Shown here: positions 34,998 through 45,428 of the stretch, piece after piece
How the letters are laid out: every line of letters begins with the position of its first letter
Position numbering within the stretch: position 1 is the first letter of the stretch
Assembly: GCA_015680685.1 (NCBI GenBank)
Contig: MNCI01024017.1
Coordinates: 63,147-127,146, forward strand
Source of the DNA: Gnetum montanum
Lineage: Eukaryota; Streptophyta; Gnetopsida; Gnetales; Gnetaceae
DNA length: 64,000 bases
Direction of reading: 5' to 3'
Notes under the pieces: model-generated
Databases searched by the model: none
What the model was told of the DNA's origin: nothing
Seen by the model: only the letters and a program-made list of their open reading frames with translations
Made by a program: the position numbers and the translations under genes

Positions 34998-35130
34998 TGC
35001 GGGCACATAGAAATTAATCTATCTTTGGAGTGATCAATCTGCCAGAGTTTCCCTACTTTCTAGNTTGCGGGAACATAGAAATTAATCTATCTTTGGAGTG
35101 ATCAATCTGCCAAGTTTCCCTACTTTCTAG
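34998..35130. repeat. 65-bp duplication joined by a single N inside the LTR
   Basis: 34998-35063 and 35066-35130 are near-identical around N at 35064. The 5' LTR of the same element has one copy only, so this is probably an assembly join artefact. Confidence 0.85.
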
Positions 35131-35163
35131 CCTAGGATGAGGAAACAAGGGAGAGCCGCCTCT

Positions 35164-35285
35164 TATTTATAGATATGACGGCGCACCGCGATATCGCGTA
35201 CGCGATATTGCAAGGGATGCGATATTGTGAAGGCCATGATATCACGTACGTGATATCACAACCCATGCGATATCGTGTCCCATCA
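35164..35285 (-). promoter_or_regulatory. U3 palindrome array and TATA box of LTR B
   Basis: Six GATATC-like hexamers occur in about 100 bp. Two long perfect palindromes lie at 35191-35208 (18 bp, arms ATATCGCGT) and 35237-35258 (22 bp, half-site TGATATCACGT). Both have an ACGT-containing or GCGTACGC centre. The array ends about 10 bp from TATAAATA on the minus strand. ACGT cores are known bZIP-type binding sites; use here is inferred. Confidence 0.6.
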
Positions 35286-35297
35286 TACCCCCATGAC
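35286..35297 (-). promoter_or_regulatory. Polypurine tract of element B
   Basis: Minus strand CATGGGGGTA precedes the LTR start TGATGGG. It is equivalent to the tract of element A. Confidence 0.7.
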
Positions 35298-37240
35298 TAA
35301 ATGAAAACTCATCCTCAAGTTCCTTACAATAATATCAGGGTGGTATGGGATTATTGACTCAATGGAACTAATGGGATGACATGTGAATAGATCATCATTA
35401 CAAGACACAACAAAACTAGTGTTCATGACAACAAGAGTGAACACCTTATTACATTGACATCAAGTCTCATTTGGCAGTTGAGAAAGAGAGAGAGAAAGAA
35501 GTATTGTTGCTGTCAACGCCAAGATTGTGCCTTTTGTTGTCCATCCATAAGTGCACCATCGATATTTCTCCTTGCATAGCTGCTTCCAGCACTACTCCAT
35601 TCCAAGCGTTCCTTCTAGATCCCTTCCATTGTTGCATGATCACCATCTGCACACACAACACAATCTTATATTAGCAAGGGTAATTGAATCATCATGTAAT
35701 TGATACCTTGCTTCGGTGTAAGTCTATTGGCTAGGTTTTGGTATGGCTAATATGAATCTGGAGATATATTAATGATGACTACCGAAGGTGTAGGGGTTAG
35801 GAAAAAATTGGGCCGCGTACCCCCATGACTAATCGCGAACCTCTGGTAGAAATAGAATGGAAAAAGAATAAGAACAAGAAAGATAGATAAAAAGGGACAA
35901 CTATGACATCAACGAAATGGATGTCAAGATGGAAATGAACAAAATAAAATAGATTGCAAAAATGTTAAGGAAAAGAAATTAACTAGTGCACCAAATAGGA
36001 ATGTCAGTGGGTCCTCCCCAAAGCAGGCTCATGCCCTTAATGCCCTAACAAACCCACATTCAAAGAGTCCGTAAGCTCTGGGAATGTCATTTGGAACAAG
36101 AGTTAAAGTCTTAACTACAAGGATTTACCAAAAAGAAAATAATGCATCAACCAAGATATACACTGATGATACAACTGGCAATGAGGTGAACAATGGAGAA
36201 AAGGGTGGAGAGAAGAGAATGGAATGGAATCCCAAGAACAAGGTGGTGTATAGCCCCTTGTGTAGTTCATGATTAATGTGACTTAGCAAATCTCATTCCA
36301 ACTCCAGCCTCAAACCAACCATGTCTAGTGACTTTGCATTAATGCATTCGGGTAATCCATCCTCTTCAAGTAACAAGAATGCGTCTTCAAAGAGCCACCA
36401 CCATTCCAACGAAATGAATGAGGAGGGAATTGGAAGCGAGAAGGGCCTTAGATAGAGGGAACGTTTTAGTTCCATAACCAATGCTTGTAGCCCAAGTGAT
36501 TATTTTTTCTAAGGGGTGTGCTTTGAATTCTCACTCTTCTCTCTTTTTTTATTTTTTATGTTTTTTTTTTTATGCGTGAGAACCACACCATGCAAAGACT
36601 TCCTATTTTTATTGGCTTAGCTTCCAATAATTGGGTAACATTAGAATAGTAAGAAAACTCAAGAAGAAAACATCCAAGCACCCAAGACAATGGCCAACAC
36701 AAATGCATCAAGTTCCATTGAAGTCACACTCTTTTCAATCCTTGAGTCCTTCCTTAGTTTGAGAAATGCCCAGTCACCAATTTCTTAAAGTTCTTATTAG
36801 AAAAGGACTGTACATTTCCAAGTCGAGAGAGACCATAGAAACTGGTGGATGAATGGATGAAGTGAACTCATTGCCTGCCATATCGAAAGAAACATACCTT
36901 AGTATCAACATCATGACTTAAAGGTAAAAAACAAACATTAGCAACCAATGGAAAATAGTTCATACCATCATGAAGAACACTTATTGAATGACAAACTTAC
37001 AGGATGGATCACACACACAGACACACACAAAATGAAAAAGTATAATGATGTTGTAAAACAAAAATAAGAAAAGTTAAAGAAATTTGTAAAAAAAAATAAG
37101 AAAAGTTAAAGAAATTTGTAAAACAAAAATGTGTAAGACAGACCCAAATGATTAGCATAGGTGGCCATCTCAAACGTGGAAAAAAATTTGTAAAACAAAA
37201 ACGTGTAAAATAAAAACTAAAAAGAACTGAGGGACCCAAA
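35298..37240 (-). other. Spacer of element B
   Basis: Non-coding. It holds the block shared with A, D and G ('gggcatgagcctgctttggggaggaccc' on the minus strand, about 36050-36010), the block ending in GCACACCCC near 36515, and an A/C-rich stretch at 37020-37210. A 31-bp direct repeat lies at 37141-37171 and 37233-37263. A purine tract lies at 35478-35500. The short open frames here show no domain. Confidence 0.5.
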
Positions 37241-38090
37241 TGATTAGCATAGGTGGCCATCTCCCCCATGAATGAATTGCAAGGGAGAGATCTGAAATAA
37301 TAAACATCTATTTGAATTTCGTAAAAGTGCCCAACTTCTCCCCACTGATGTTCTTAGATTAAGGGGTGGAAGTTGGCGATGCTCATATTCCAATGTATCT
37401 ATGCCTTCGTTATTGGCATGGGTTGTCTCCTTAATTCGTTCCATGCATATTTGTTGATTACTCTTTCGACTAGTTGTCAACCATGAGGTGTCTACTACTT
37501 GTTGTGTGGTTGCTACATACATGAATCTTTATTTGAAAGTATCAAGGGAACACCTGTTGCATGGAGGCATTTCCTCCATGTCATCACCCGATGAATCACT
37601 GTATGTGATGCATGGAACTTTCTTCCTCTCAATATTTCCATAAATATTTACCTTAGATATCTCCAAGGAAAGATCGCGGATCCCTAGGTACGCATTTATC
37701 ATACTTAGCCATGGCCTTCCCATTATAATTGGGAAGTCCCCTTCGTTGTTGTTAACTTCTATCACCAGGAAGTCAGCTGGGTAAGACCAACCACACACAG
37801 TGGTAACAATGTCCTCCACCAATCCCAAGGGAATGGTGATGGATTGGTCTACCAGCTCTAATTGAATGTTGCTCTTCTTAAGTTGGGGCAAGTTCTAGGC
37901 TTGATACATCTCTCGTGAAATTAGGTTGACTCTAGAACTTGAGTCAAGAAGAGCCTTATGTGGTTTGTTCTCGGTGATTTGTAGATAAATTAAGGGACTC
38001 CTAGGGTTAGATAGTTTCCTGGGAAGATGGCCTACCTTGATCTAGTCAGTTACGGTACGTGTTAACATAACCATATGCGTTAAGCTCTAA
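37241..38090 (-). pseudogene. Retropepsin and linker of element B
   Basis: The minus-strand frame continues from the Pro-rich gag tail. The protease core reads KALLDSSSRVNLIS (about 37955-37915), where DSG has become Asp-Ser-Ser. It is followed by KKSNIQLELVDQSITIPLG, CGWSYPADFLVIEV and an intact IIMGRPWL block near 37725. A linker with 'ICMERIKETTHANNEG' (37440-37395) corresponds to the EPTKNLACAYIES linker of G, but instead of RT the sequence passes into the spacer at 37244. Few stops remain, in line with the lower age of B. Confidence 0.8.
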
Positions 38091-38466
38091 TGTTGGACTG
38101 AAGGGTGCTCTGAAGCCTTGTATGTTGGAGGAGTGTACCTAGACTCAACCGCTTGTTGTTGTTGGAGCTTGTTTGGGCTTCTGGTTCTAAAGAAAGGTCT
38201 TCTATTTTTATGGTTGTTAGAACCAGCAGTGGGTTGAATGGTTACAGCTCTTCTAGCGTTACGTTGCTGCGGTTGAATGGGGAGTTTCCCTTGCATTGTT
38301 GGAGCAGGTTGTATGGGAACTACAGGTGGAAAAGATGCGGATGGACTTGGAGGATGGTAAGTATGTGGGGTGCCTCCCGGAGGAGAAGGAGTCCTCCTAA
38401 AGTACTCCCAAACTTGGTAGTAATGTTGGGGAGTTGTGTGACTCATAGAGTCACTTGGAGAAATCG

Positions 38467-39122
38467 NNNNNNNNNNNNNNNNNNNNNNNNNNNNNNNNNN
38501 NNNNNNNNNNNNNNNNNNNNNNNNNNNNNNNNNNNNNNNNNNNNNNNNNNNNNNNNNNNNNNNNNNNNNNNNNNNNNNNNNNNNNNNNNNNNNNNNNNNN
38601 NNNNNNNNNNNNNNNNNNNNNNNNNNNNNNNNNNNNNNNNNNNNNNNNNNNNNNNNNNNNNNNNNNNNNNNNNNNNNNNNNNNNNNNNNNNNNNNNNNNN
38701 NNNNNNNNNNNNNNNNNNNNNNNNNNNNNNNNNNNNNNNNNNNNNNNNNNNNNNNNNNNNNNNNNNNNNNNNNNNNNNNNNNNNNNNNNNNNNNNNNNNN
38801 NNNNNNNNNNNNNNNNNNNNNNNNNNNNNNNNNNNNNNNNNNNNNNNNNNNNNNNNNNNNNNNNNNNNNNNNNNNNNNNNNNNNNNNNNNNNNNNNNNNN
38901 NNNNNNNNNNNNNNNNNNNNNNNNNNNNNNNNNNNNNNNNNNNNNNNNNNNNNNNNNNNNNNNNNNNNNNNNNNNNNNNNNNNNNNNNNNNNNNNNNNNN
39001 NNNNNNNNNNNNNNNNNNNNNNNNNNNNNNNNNNNNNNNNNNNNNNNNNNNNNNNNNNNNNNNNNNNNNNNNNNNNNNNNNNNNNNNNNNNNNNNNNNNN
39101 NNNNNNNNNNNNNNNNNNNNNN
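38467..39122. other. Assembly gap (656 Ns)
   Basis: A run of N inside gag of element B. Long open frames through it are meaningless. Confidence 0.99.
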
Positions 39123-39251
39123 GTTGAAGAGTTCTAACATCGTACTCCACCTCCTAATGGTTTTCGGTTCCAAGGACCGGTACCAACTCTTTGGTTCCTT
39201 GGTGAGTGTCCTAGGAAATAACTTTAGTTTTTTCCACTTATTCTCTATGTT

Positions 39252-39252
39252 N
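39252..39252. other. Single unresolved base
   Basis: One N within gag of element B; the flanks share only a short TCTCT. Confidence 0.95.
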
Positions 39253-40096
39253 TCTCTCGTCAAGGTCTCTCATTTTTCCTACATCTATCCTCACTGTTGT
39301 GCTCTCTATGATTACGCCCAGAGGTGGAAGGAGAGGGTGAGTGATGTGATGAATGGAAAGAAGAAGGAGAACCATCACTGTGACGATGTTTCTTACCTTC
39401 TCTTCTGTGGCTACGGCCTCGATCGTGATGACAATCTCAATGCCCATCCTTGTCATGTGTTGTTGTTCCCTCAGTGAAAAATTGGTGTTCACGGGGATCA
39501 GAACCAAGGTTGTGTATCGTGGAGCGTAGGTTCTGATACCCCACCTCCTCACTATCGTTAGGATGGGGAACATTTTTCGATAGAGAACCTGTTATGAGTG
39601 GTTCACCATCTCCAATTTCATTTAGGACATGTGGGACCTCTTTGCTCTTCAACAGTGTATGTTGGCTCTCCTACCTTGAGTCCCTCATATGTTGTGTGGT
39701 TGTAGAATAGTAATCCCTTAAGTCAAAATCTACTGCAATGTATTCAGCATAGAGCTGAGTCATGCCGATCTGTGCCAAAGCACGGAGGAGCATGTTGGGG
39801 ACTGCACGATCCAGAGGTAACACAATGTTACTTGCAAATCTCTCCAGTGCATCTGTTCATCTTGATGAAGGATAAAAGTAAAGTTAGGTATATACTCATC
39901 GGGATGAGTATATGTCACCCTATATTGTTGAGGAATTGGCAGATTTAGGTTATATGTTTTATGTTGCCAACTGTTCTTTGTATCATCCCTTGGTGGTGAG
40001 TTGCTCTTGTGAGAAGAAAAAGAAGACATTATGTCTTATCAGTGTGCTATTTAACCATTATATAATTTTTTTTCATTTAACCAACCCTAAGGTTCA

Positions 40097-40178
40097 TTTA
40101 AGCTCTCAATGATGTGAGTGATCTCCTATGTTCTACNGTTTAAGCTCTCAATGATGTGAGTGATCTCCTATGTTCTAC
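40097..40178. repeat. 40-bp duplication joined by a single N
   Basis: 40097-40136 and 40139-40178 match around N at 40137, in the gag leader of B. Probable assembly join artefact. Confidence 0.85.
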
Positions 40179-40197
40179 TTAGCGCACAAACACTTAG

Positions 40198-40216
40198 TCC
40201 CCGACAACGGTGCCTA
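40198..40216 (-). promoter_or_regulatory. Primer binding site of element B
   Basis: Minus strand reads AGGCACCGTTGTCGGGGA just after the 5' LTR, again close to the complement of a tRNA-Asp 3' end. Confidence 0.65.
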
Positions 40217-41051
40217 TGATGAGTGGAGAGGTACCCCTACACTCAACCATACGAATACGAGTGTAACACGTGTGATCTAATCGAACTCCACAGACTAAGT
40301 GCCTACATGCCTCATGGAACACTTAAGGTTAATTATTTGTTGTCTTCCTAGACTTACTTGTAGTTGTCACGGTGTATGGTTAAGTAAGTCTGAGGTATAT
40401 GATTTTTATGGTCTTTTGTGGTTTTGTCTCCTATGCTATTGAGGTGAAGGGTGAAGAGACTAATTTTTAACTTTAACTAATTAACTAATGCTAAATTAAC
40501 CTAGCGTCAGCATCCATTCCCACTTACCGTACACACCCTGAACCGATGCAACCGTGGCTACCAAACACTAGTCGTTGCTGGGATCACCACGCGTAACACA
40601 CATGCTCAAAGTGGTCATACTGAGACACTTAACTAGGAGAGAAGGGTGAGAGAGAAAGTAGTAAATAACTAATAAAACATGTAAATAACATATAATAAAA
40701 AATAGTAAAGAAAATCCTAATTAGCCTATTCCATGCACTACAAGGTTTATCTAAGAAGCTTGTCTTTATTGCCATACACAAACTTGTGTTCAGGTACAAT
40801 GTTTGCTCAAATAAAGATCCGTTCACTTTAGGACTCCTACTGCGGGCACATGAAAATTAATCTATCTCTGGAGTGATCAATTTGCCAGAGTTTCCCTACT
40901 TTCTAGCCTAGGATGAGGAAACAAGGAAGAGCTGCCTCTTATTTATAGATATGATAGCGCACCGCGATATCGTAGGGGACAACGTGATATCACAAGGGAT
41001 GCGATATCGTGGCCCATGCGATATCGTAACATGCAATATCACATCCCATTA
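40217..41051 (-). repeat. 5' LTR of element B
   Basis: 835 bp, pairs with 34374-35285. TATAAATA (minus) at 40940-40947. The GATATC array is present but arranged differently: the long palindromes of the partner LTR are absent. Its outer end reads CCATTA instead of CCATCA. Confidence 0.93.
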
Positions 41052-41056
41052 GCTTT

Positions 41057-43480
41057 AAAATGTGATATAATCTTAGGTAGAAATGTAGAACATTTTAGAA
41101 AATAAAAAATAAAAGTGCTTCATTGTATATTCAAGAGACCATATAAGTATCAATAGTTGTATGAAAGTTTTTATTGAATGATATTGCTAGATGTGACATC
41201 CTCATTCCCAAATGATACTACTACATAATGAAGATGGTGTTTCTTCATAACAAGTGATGTAATTATCATAATAAGACATGGTGAATTGTAATAATGGGCA
41301 TGTTTCTTAAGGTAATATTTTGAGGTTTGACCTAAGGTGTTTATATCTAGGTATTAGAGGTCATATTAGCATGGAGTTGCAGAGTTGGTAAAGAAGAGTA
41401 ATAAGTGTTGGGTGAAGCGACGTAAGATAAGGACTAGCCATCCCTTCTAGATGGTGATAGGCCTAATCATGGTGGTAGTGCTAGATAGCCTCTAAGGGAT
41501 AGATATCAAAGGAAGATAATCCTAAGAAATCCTTAAAGCATAACCTAGATACATTAATCCACATTAATAAAGCATTCTTTTCTTTTTCCCTCTACATTTT
41601 CGATATTATTTTCTTTACACATAATGTTGAATGTTATGCATATTTGATGTTTGTCGTAACCTTTGAGAAATGAGATGTTACATTTGGTATTATAAAAAAC
41701 CATGACCTAATGATCAATTATAATTAAGAGCCAACTATAATATGATGATGAACCATGAATCCATGACCCACAAAGAGTCATGGACTACCACCAAATATAC
41801 CTATGTTTGAAATAATCCATGTAATCTAGAAGATACCCATCTAAAAATTTTCATGGAAAATGGATTAGACATCTAGAAGATAACCATGAATGTGCATCAT
41901 AACATGAATCCTATCAACCAACAAGATTCCTTTATAACTAACTTTCATGAATATTATTGACTAGGAGATCCAATTATACCTTGAGGAGCTAGCTAAACTT
42001 TTGACGCTAGATTACTCTTGTTGTAGAAGTGTCATCTTTTCTGTGACTAACTCATGAGTTGTATCCATTGAGGAATGACTCAAAGTTAAAGAAATCATCA
42101 AGATATAAAAGAATTAAGATCAAATATAATCAAATCCAACACTTATAACTATCACTCTTAAGAAAAATCATGAATCAACATTCTAAATTCTAATCTTAAG
42201 TTTAAGAATGAAAATTAATGATTAAATCAAATTGAAATCATAAAGTACAAACATGGATTGTGAAGATCATAAGGGAGGTACCACACAATTTGTGATCCTA
42301 CTTTATTGTTTCCACAATGTAGCAACCTTGACAACTTGCCAATGGATTCTAATTGTCTCTACTTGCCACAACATTCAACAAATTTTTACTTAGCAATTAT
42401 TCAAGGAAAATTGAGGATTTTGATTTTAACTTGATGTGGGTCCCCTTGGGTATTGACTCCCTTATTGGTTGTTGAGCTATTCCATTTATACTTGGAGAGA
42501 TTACATCAAAGTTAGAAAAATGTCATAAATATACATATTGATATTCATCAAGGAGATTGATGAGGAGTGATATAATGCGGTGGTGGTATCGAACTGTATC
42601 ACTTTGGTGATGTCCTATGATTGATTTGTATCATGACTATGATATAGATTGACATCCCAATTCCATGGTACAGTGCATCCTCCTTTTATTAGATGATATC
42701 AATCTTTATCATGGATGTTGTAGAAATCAATATGATTTAGGTTAATTCCCTTTGATTTGGGTGGTGTGAATCAATATAGTTTTCTTTAGAATATATTGAA
42801 ATTTTTTATTAAAATTGATATCATTGTCGATAAATGTCAATCTTGAGATATCTTGTGATAACATAGGCTTAGCAAGGCAATTAGCCCTTATCACTTTGCA
42901 TCAATAAAATTGATGCACTTTGATATGATGAAGTAGTAAAAAAATAAAAATTTGACAAGTTTTATTATAAAAGCTGGGAAATTTTGGGGTTCAACACAAT
43001 CCTTTAGGAGCCTTTGGTTAGTTCCTAGCCAACAAAGATGGTTATATTCAAGTAAAGAGAGATTCATTGTATCTTAACATTCTTATTTGTATTAGCAAAA
43101 ATCCTAATCTGTATTCATAACATTGTCGCCAAGCTTTCCTAGCTAGAATTAAATAAATAATGCTTGATGAAATAGCTTTTCCTTCAAATAGTAATAATAA
43201 TAAAATTATCCATGAGCTTAAAACATTATGTATTCATCCATTTCACATATTTAATATAACATGGTAGGTAAAAATGGAATAGTAATATGTCATAAATTAA
43301 CCAAAATATTCATATTGTTTATCATATTTAAAACTATAAACATTCCTTGTGCATGATCCAAGTTTATCAAAAAATGAAATTAATTACATAAAACTAAAAA
43401 ATATAACCTATCCATTCCAACCACCAATAGCTTAATGAACATAAACAAAATAATAAAACTAAAATTATCTTCATATGAGG
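41057..43480. other. AT-rich stretch without recognisable genes
   Basis: No domain recognised. Between about 42530 and 42860 the motif ATTGATAT/ATATCAAT and variants recur about ten times in both orientations, like the U3 arrays elsewhere, but no LTR ends or TATA box could be fixed. Confidence 0.4.
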
Positions 43481-43484
43481 ATCA

Positions 43485-44815
43485 GACCTTTGATCCTTCC
43501 TGTACCTCCATGTCCTCCTCAAAGTAGGAGGATTCAGCTCCCTCATCATTGTCTTTGATTTGAAGGTGGACATTTTTGTTGATGTCCACTATGCTTTTAT
43601 CCATGGCTTTAATATTGAAGCTCACCTTCTCTAGCACCATCAATATCTCCCACCAAGTAGACTTAACCTCCTTCAGTTGGGCTCACATCTCCTTTATGAG
43701 TTCTTGAACTTTACTAGCCTCTAGTACCAATGAAGAACATAGCTCCTCAAAACCTTTGTTAAAGGGACCAACCTTAGTGTAGATTTTAAGGGATCTAGTG
43801 AAGGTGTTCTTTTTTAACAAAATAAGGTATACCCTTGTACCTTTTTGGGGCTTTGCCATCCCCAACTTTCTCAAAATGGCTAAAATAAAGAAAAGAAAAG
43901 ATTGAGTACATCATCATTGTAGTGATATACTATGTACCTAATTGGGAGGTATACAAAGTTTGCTTCCTCATGAAACTTTATAGTGTTCATTACCTAAAGA
44001 GCTGGGCTCAAGACATATGTGGTGTATGTGGATGATAGGACATTTGTAATGATCATCCTAGCCATTACATGATGCTCAAGCCATAGGTTTACAAAGTGTG
44101 CTCCTTGAGTTTGCAACTTATCAGAGTTTGATTCTTTGATGAATTGGTGAAAGAGCTCATACTTTTCTTCTGTGTTGACTTTAGCACTAAAAATGTCCTC
44201 CCTCATGGTTGGAAGACCAAACTACTCTTGTAGTTGTGTGGTAGTAATCTTTATCCTAGTTTTCCTCATAGAGAAAACTAAATATTGTTCAAGATGGTTT
44301 GTCTTGGTGAGATGCAGCTTTAAATTCTTGTAAAATTTCATGACCTCCTCCTAATAGAACCAATTAATGAGGGGTTAGATAAATGCTCCTCACCTCATTC
44401 TTTTAAGCTACTACTTTATGGCCACATTGGTGTGGTCGAACCAGTTTGTGTAGTCTATCTCCTAGTGGTAGGGAGCAATCCTTAACCTTTTATTTCTGGG
44501 AGCCTAAAAAATGATAACAAGATTAAACATGTAGAAATTATCGTTAATTTCATCACTAAAATTCATTCTTACCATGACTTGATACTTAGTGATGGATGAC
44601 TCAACCATTTATACTACTTTTTGTGCATTGAAATTGCTGAAAAGGCCAAAAATATCATTATCTAACCTTAGAACATGAAAGGAGCCACAACTAGAAAGCT
44701 ATGCTTACTAGGCATAAAGAAGATGGTGCTTTGTGTGATGTGGATAGCTTCTACCTAGCCATGGTCCCTCAAGGAATGGAAGAGTAGAGAAGATGGATGA
44801 GTGATAACAACTAGG
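43485..44815 (-). pseudogene. Relic resembling plant transposon-protein genes, unknown function
   Basis: Minus strand, reading from about 44480 down. YTNWFDHTNVAIK, then LINWFYQEEVMKFYKNLKL, then the MRKTRIKITTTQLQEQFGLP block (Gln for a TAG), then frame 44206-43994 (MREDIFSAKVNTEEKYELF), then VNLWLEHHVMARMIITNVL, and finally a charged tail with VQELIKEM (43874-43683) and an acidic C-terminus near 43490. The series 'FY..L', 'i.it...lq..fglP', and a later helix pair is the layout of the putative plant transposon protein family and is loosely like the N-terminal domain of ORF2. I do not claim direct homology with ORF2. Several stops (TAG/TAA) break it. No LTR of the A-D type adjoins it. Confidence 0.4.
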
Positions 44816-44825
44816 CAGTCCTAAT

Positions 44826-45428
44826 TACTACAAGAAAAAACGCGCAGTGATGAAAGAGGGTTTTGTGGGGATAATATCTATCATCGCAGGTTGTGGCTTC
44901 ATATAATAAGATCACTACCTTTTTGTTACTTTTTATTTTTTTTCTTTTTCCATGTATCAATCTTCATCGAAGACTTGATGTAGTTTGATATGCTGACCAA
45001 AATCGATATAATTGTTCTTTATACTCAGCATATCGAAGTTCATCATGGTCACGCTGTTCAAATGCAAATATTTTGAGAAAAAAATTTTAGTTATCGATCT
45101 ACATCGATGTGGTCGACATGGATCGATATGACTATATTAACCTATCAAATTTCATCACAACTACACTATTTAGATGTGAAACTCTCTGGAAAAATTTTAT
45201 TATGTTGATCCATATTAATCAAATCGACATGGATTGATATCCCAATGTATTAATATATCGATTTGAATTGATTTAATTAATATACTTATTAATAACCTGA
45301 ACATAGATATACCCTTATCAATTTAAATAATACTAATCAATAGAATTTGGTTTAATTTATTACAACACATTGAAAATGCAATATCTATCAATATGTTTGG
45401 ACCTTAAAAGTCTCTTTTTCTCGTAGTG
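44826..45428. mobile_element. Small non-autonomous CACTA-type DNA transposon
   Basis: The left end reads TACTACAAGAAAAAACGC (CACTACAAGAAAAA with the first C changed to T). The right end, reverse-complemented, reads CACTACGAGAAAAAGAGA. These are the hallmark terminal inverted repeats of En/Spm-CACTA elements. The 603-bp interior has no coding capacity and carries a degenerate 115-120-bp tandem repeat with ATCGATAT motifs, resembling the subterminal repeats that bind the transposase in this superfamily. The flanking triplets are aat (left) and cat (right), so the 3-bp target duplication is imperfect. Confidence 0.7.
45002..45232. repeat. Degenerate tandem repeat with ATCGATAT motifs
   Basis: Unit 1 is 45002-45121 and unit 2 is 45122-45232. 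Partial units lie on both sides (about 44955-45001 and from 45233). Each starts ATCGATAT or ATTGATAT and ends near ATCGACATGG. Confidence 0.65.

Larger units (their letters stand above)
34374..35285 (-). repeat. 3' LTR of element B
   Basis: 912 bp, ends TGATGAG and CCATCA. It contains a TATAAATA box (minus; 35164-35171) and a U3 array of GATATC motifs with two long palindromes. An N-joined 65-bp duplication (34998-35130) absent from the other LTR inflates the length. Confidence 0.93.
38091..40029 (-). pseudogene. gag of element B, interrupted by an assembly gap
   Basis: Start ATG at 40029-40027 (MSSFSSHKSN), 187 bp after the LTR/PBS. N-terminal part (39760-40029) with YTHPDEYIPNFTF, shared with element C (YTHLDEYVPDFTF). 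Next comes a polar, Ser/His/Arg-rich region (39240-39650). The start of the capsid domain (KLFPRTLTKEPKSWYRSLEP near 39225-39165) runs into the N gap at 39122. After the gap (38446-38091) comes a Pro/Gln-rich tail ending just before the protease. The capsid core and any zinc knuckle fall in the gap. Stops and frame changes are fewer than in A. Confidence 0.75.
34369..41056 (-). mobile_element. Element B: LTR retrotransposon with gag and protease only, minus strand
   Basis: LTRs 34374-35285 and 40217-41051 are flanked by an exact 5-bp target-site duplication, gcttt (34369-34373 and 41052-41056). In element sense: 5' LTR, PBS, gag (with a 656-bp assembly gap), protease and short linker, spacer, polypurine tract, 3' LTR. 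No RT, RNase H, integrase or ORF2 is found between the protease and the 3' LTR. LTR differences counted over about 310 bp are near 7 percent and nearly all transitions, so B is younger than A. It is a non-autonomous derivative. Confidence 0.9.

Noticed and set aside
38153-39477. Very long open frames on both strands
   Set aside because: They run through the 656-N assembly gap; the openness is an artefact.
43683-44206. Claim that this relic is another ORF2 copy of the gypsy family
   Set aside because: Only a loose layout similarity; the diagnostic W-Y-L and YFKI blocks are absent and no LTR, spacer or acceptor motif adjoins it.
45002-45232. Satellite or CRISPR-like array
   Set aside because: Only two to three diverged units of 111-120 bp, inside CACTA-type ends; no constant repeat/variable spacer pattern.
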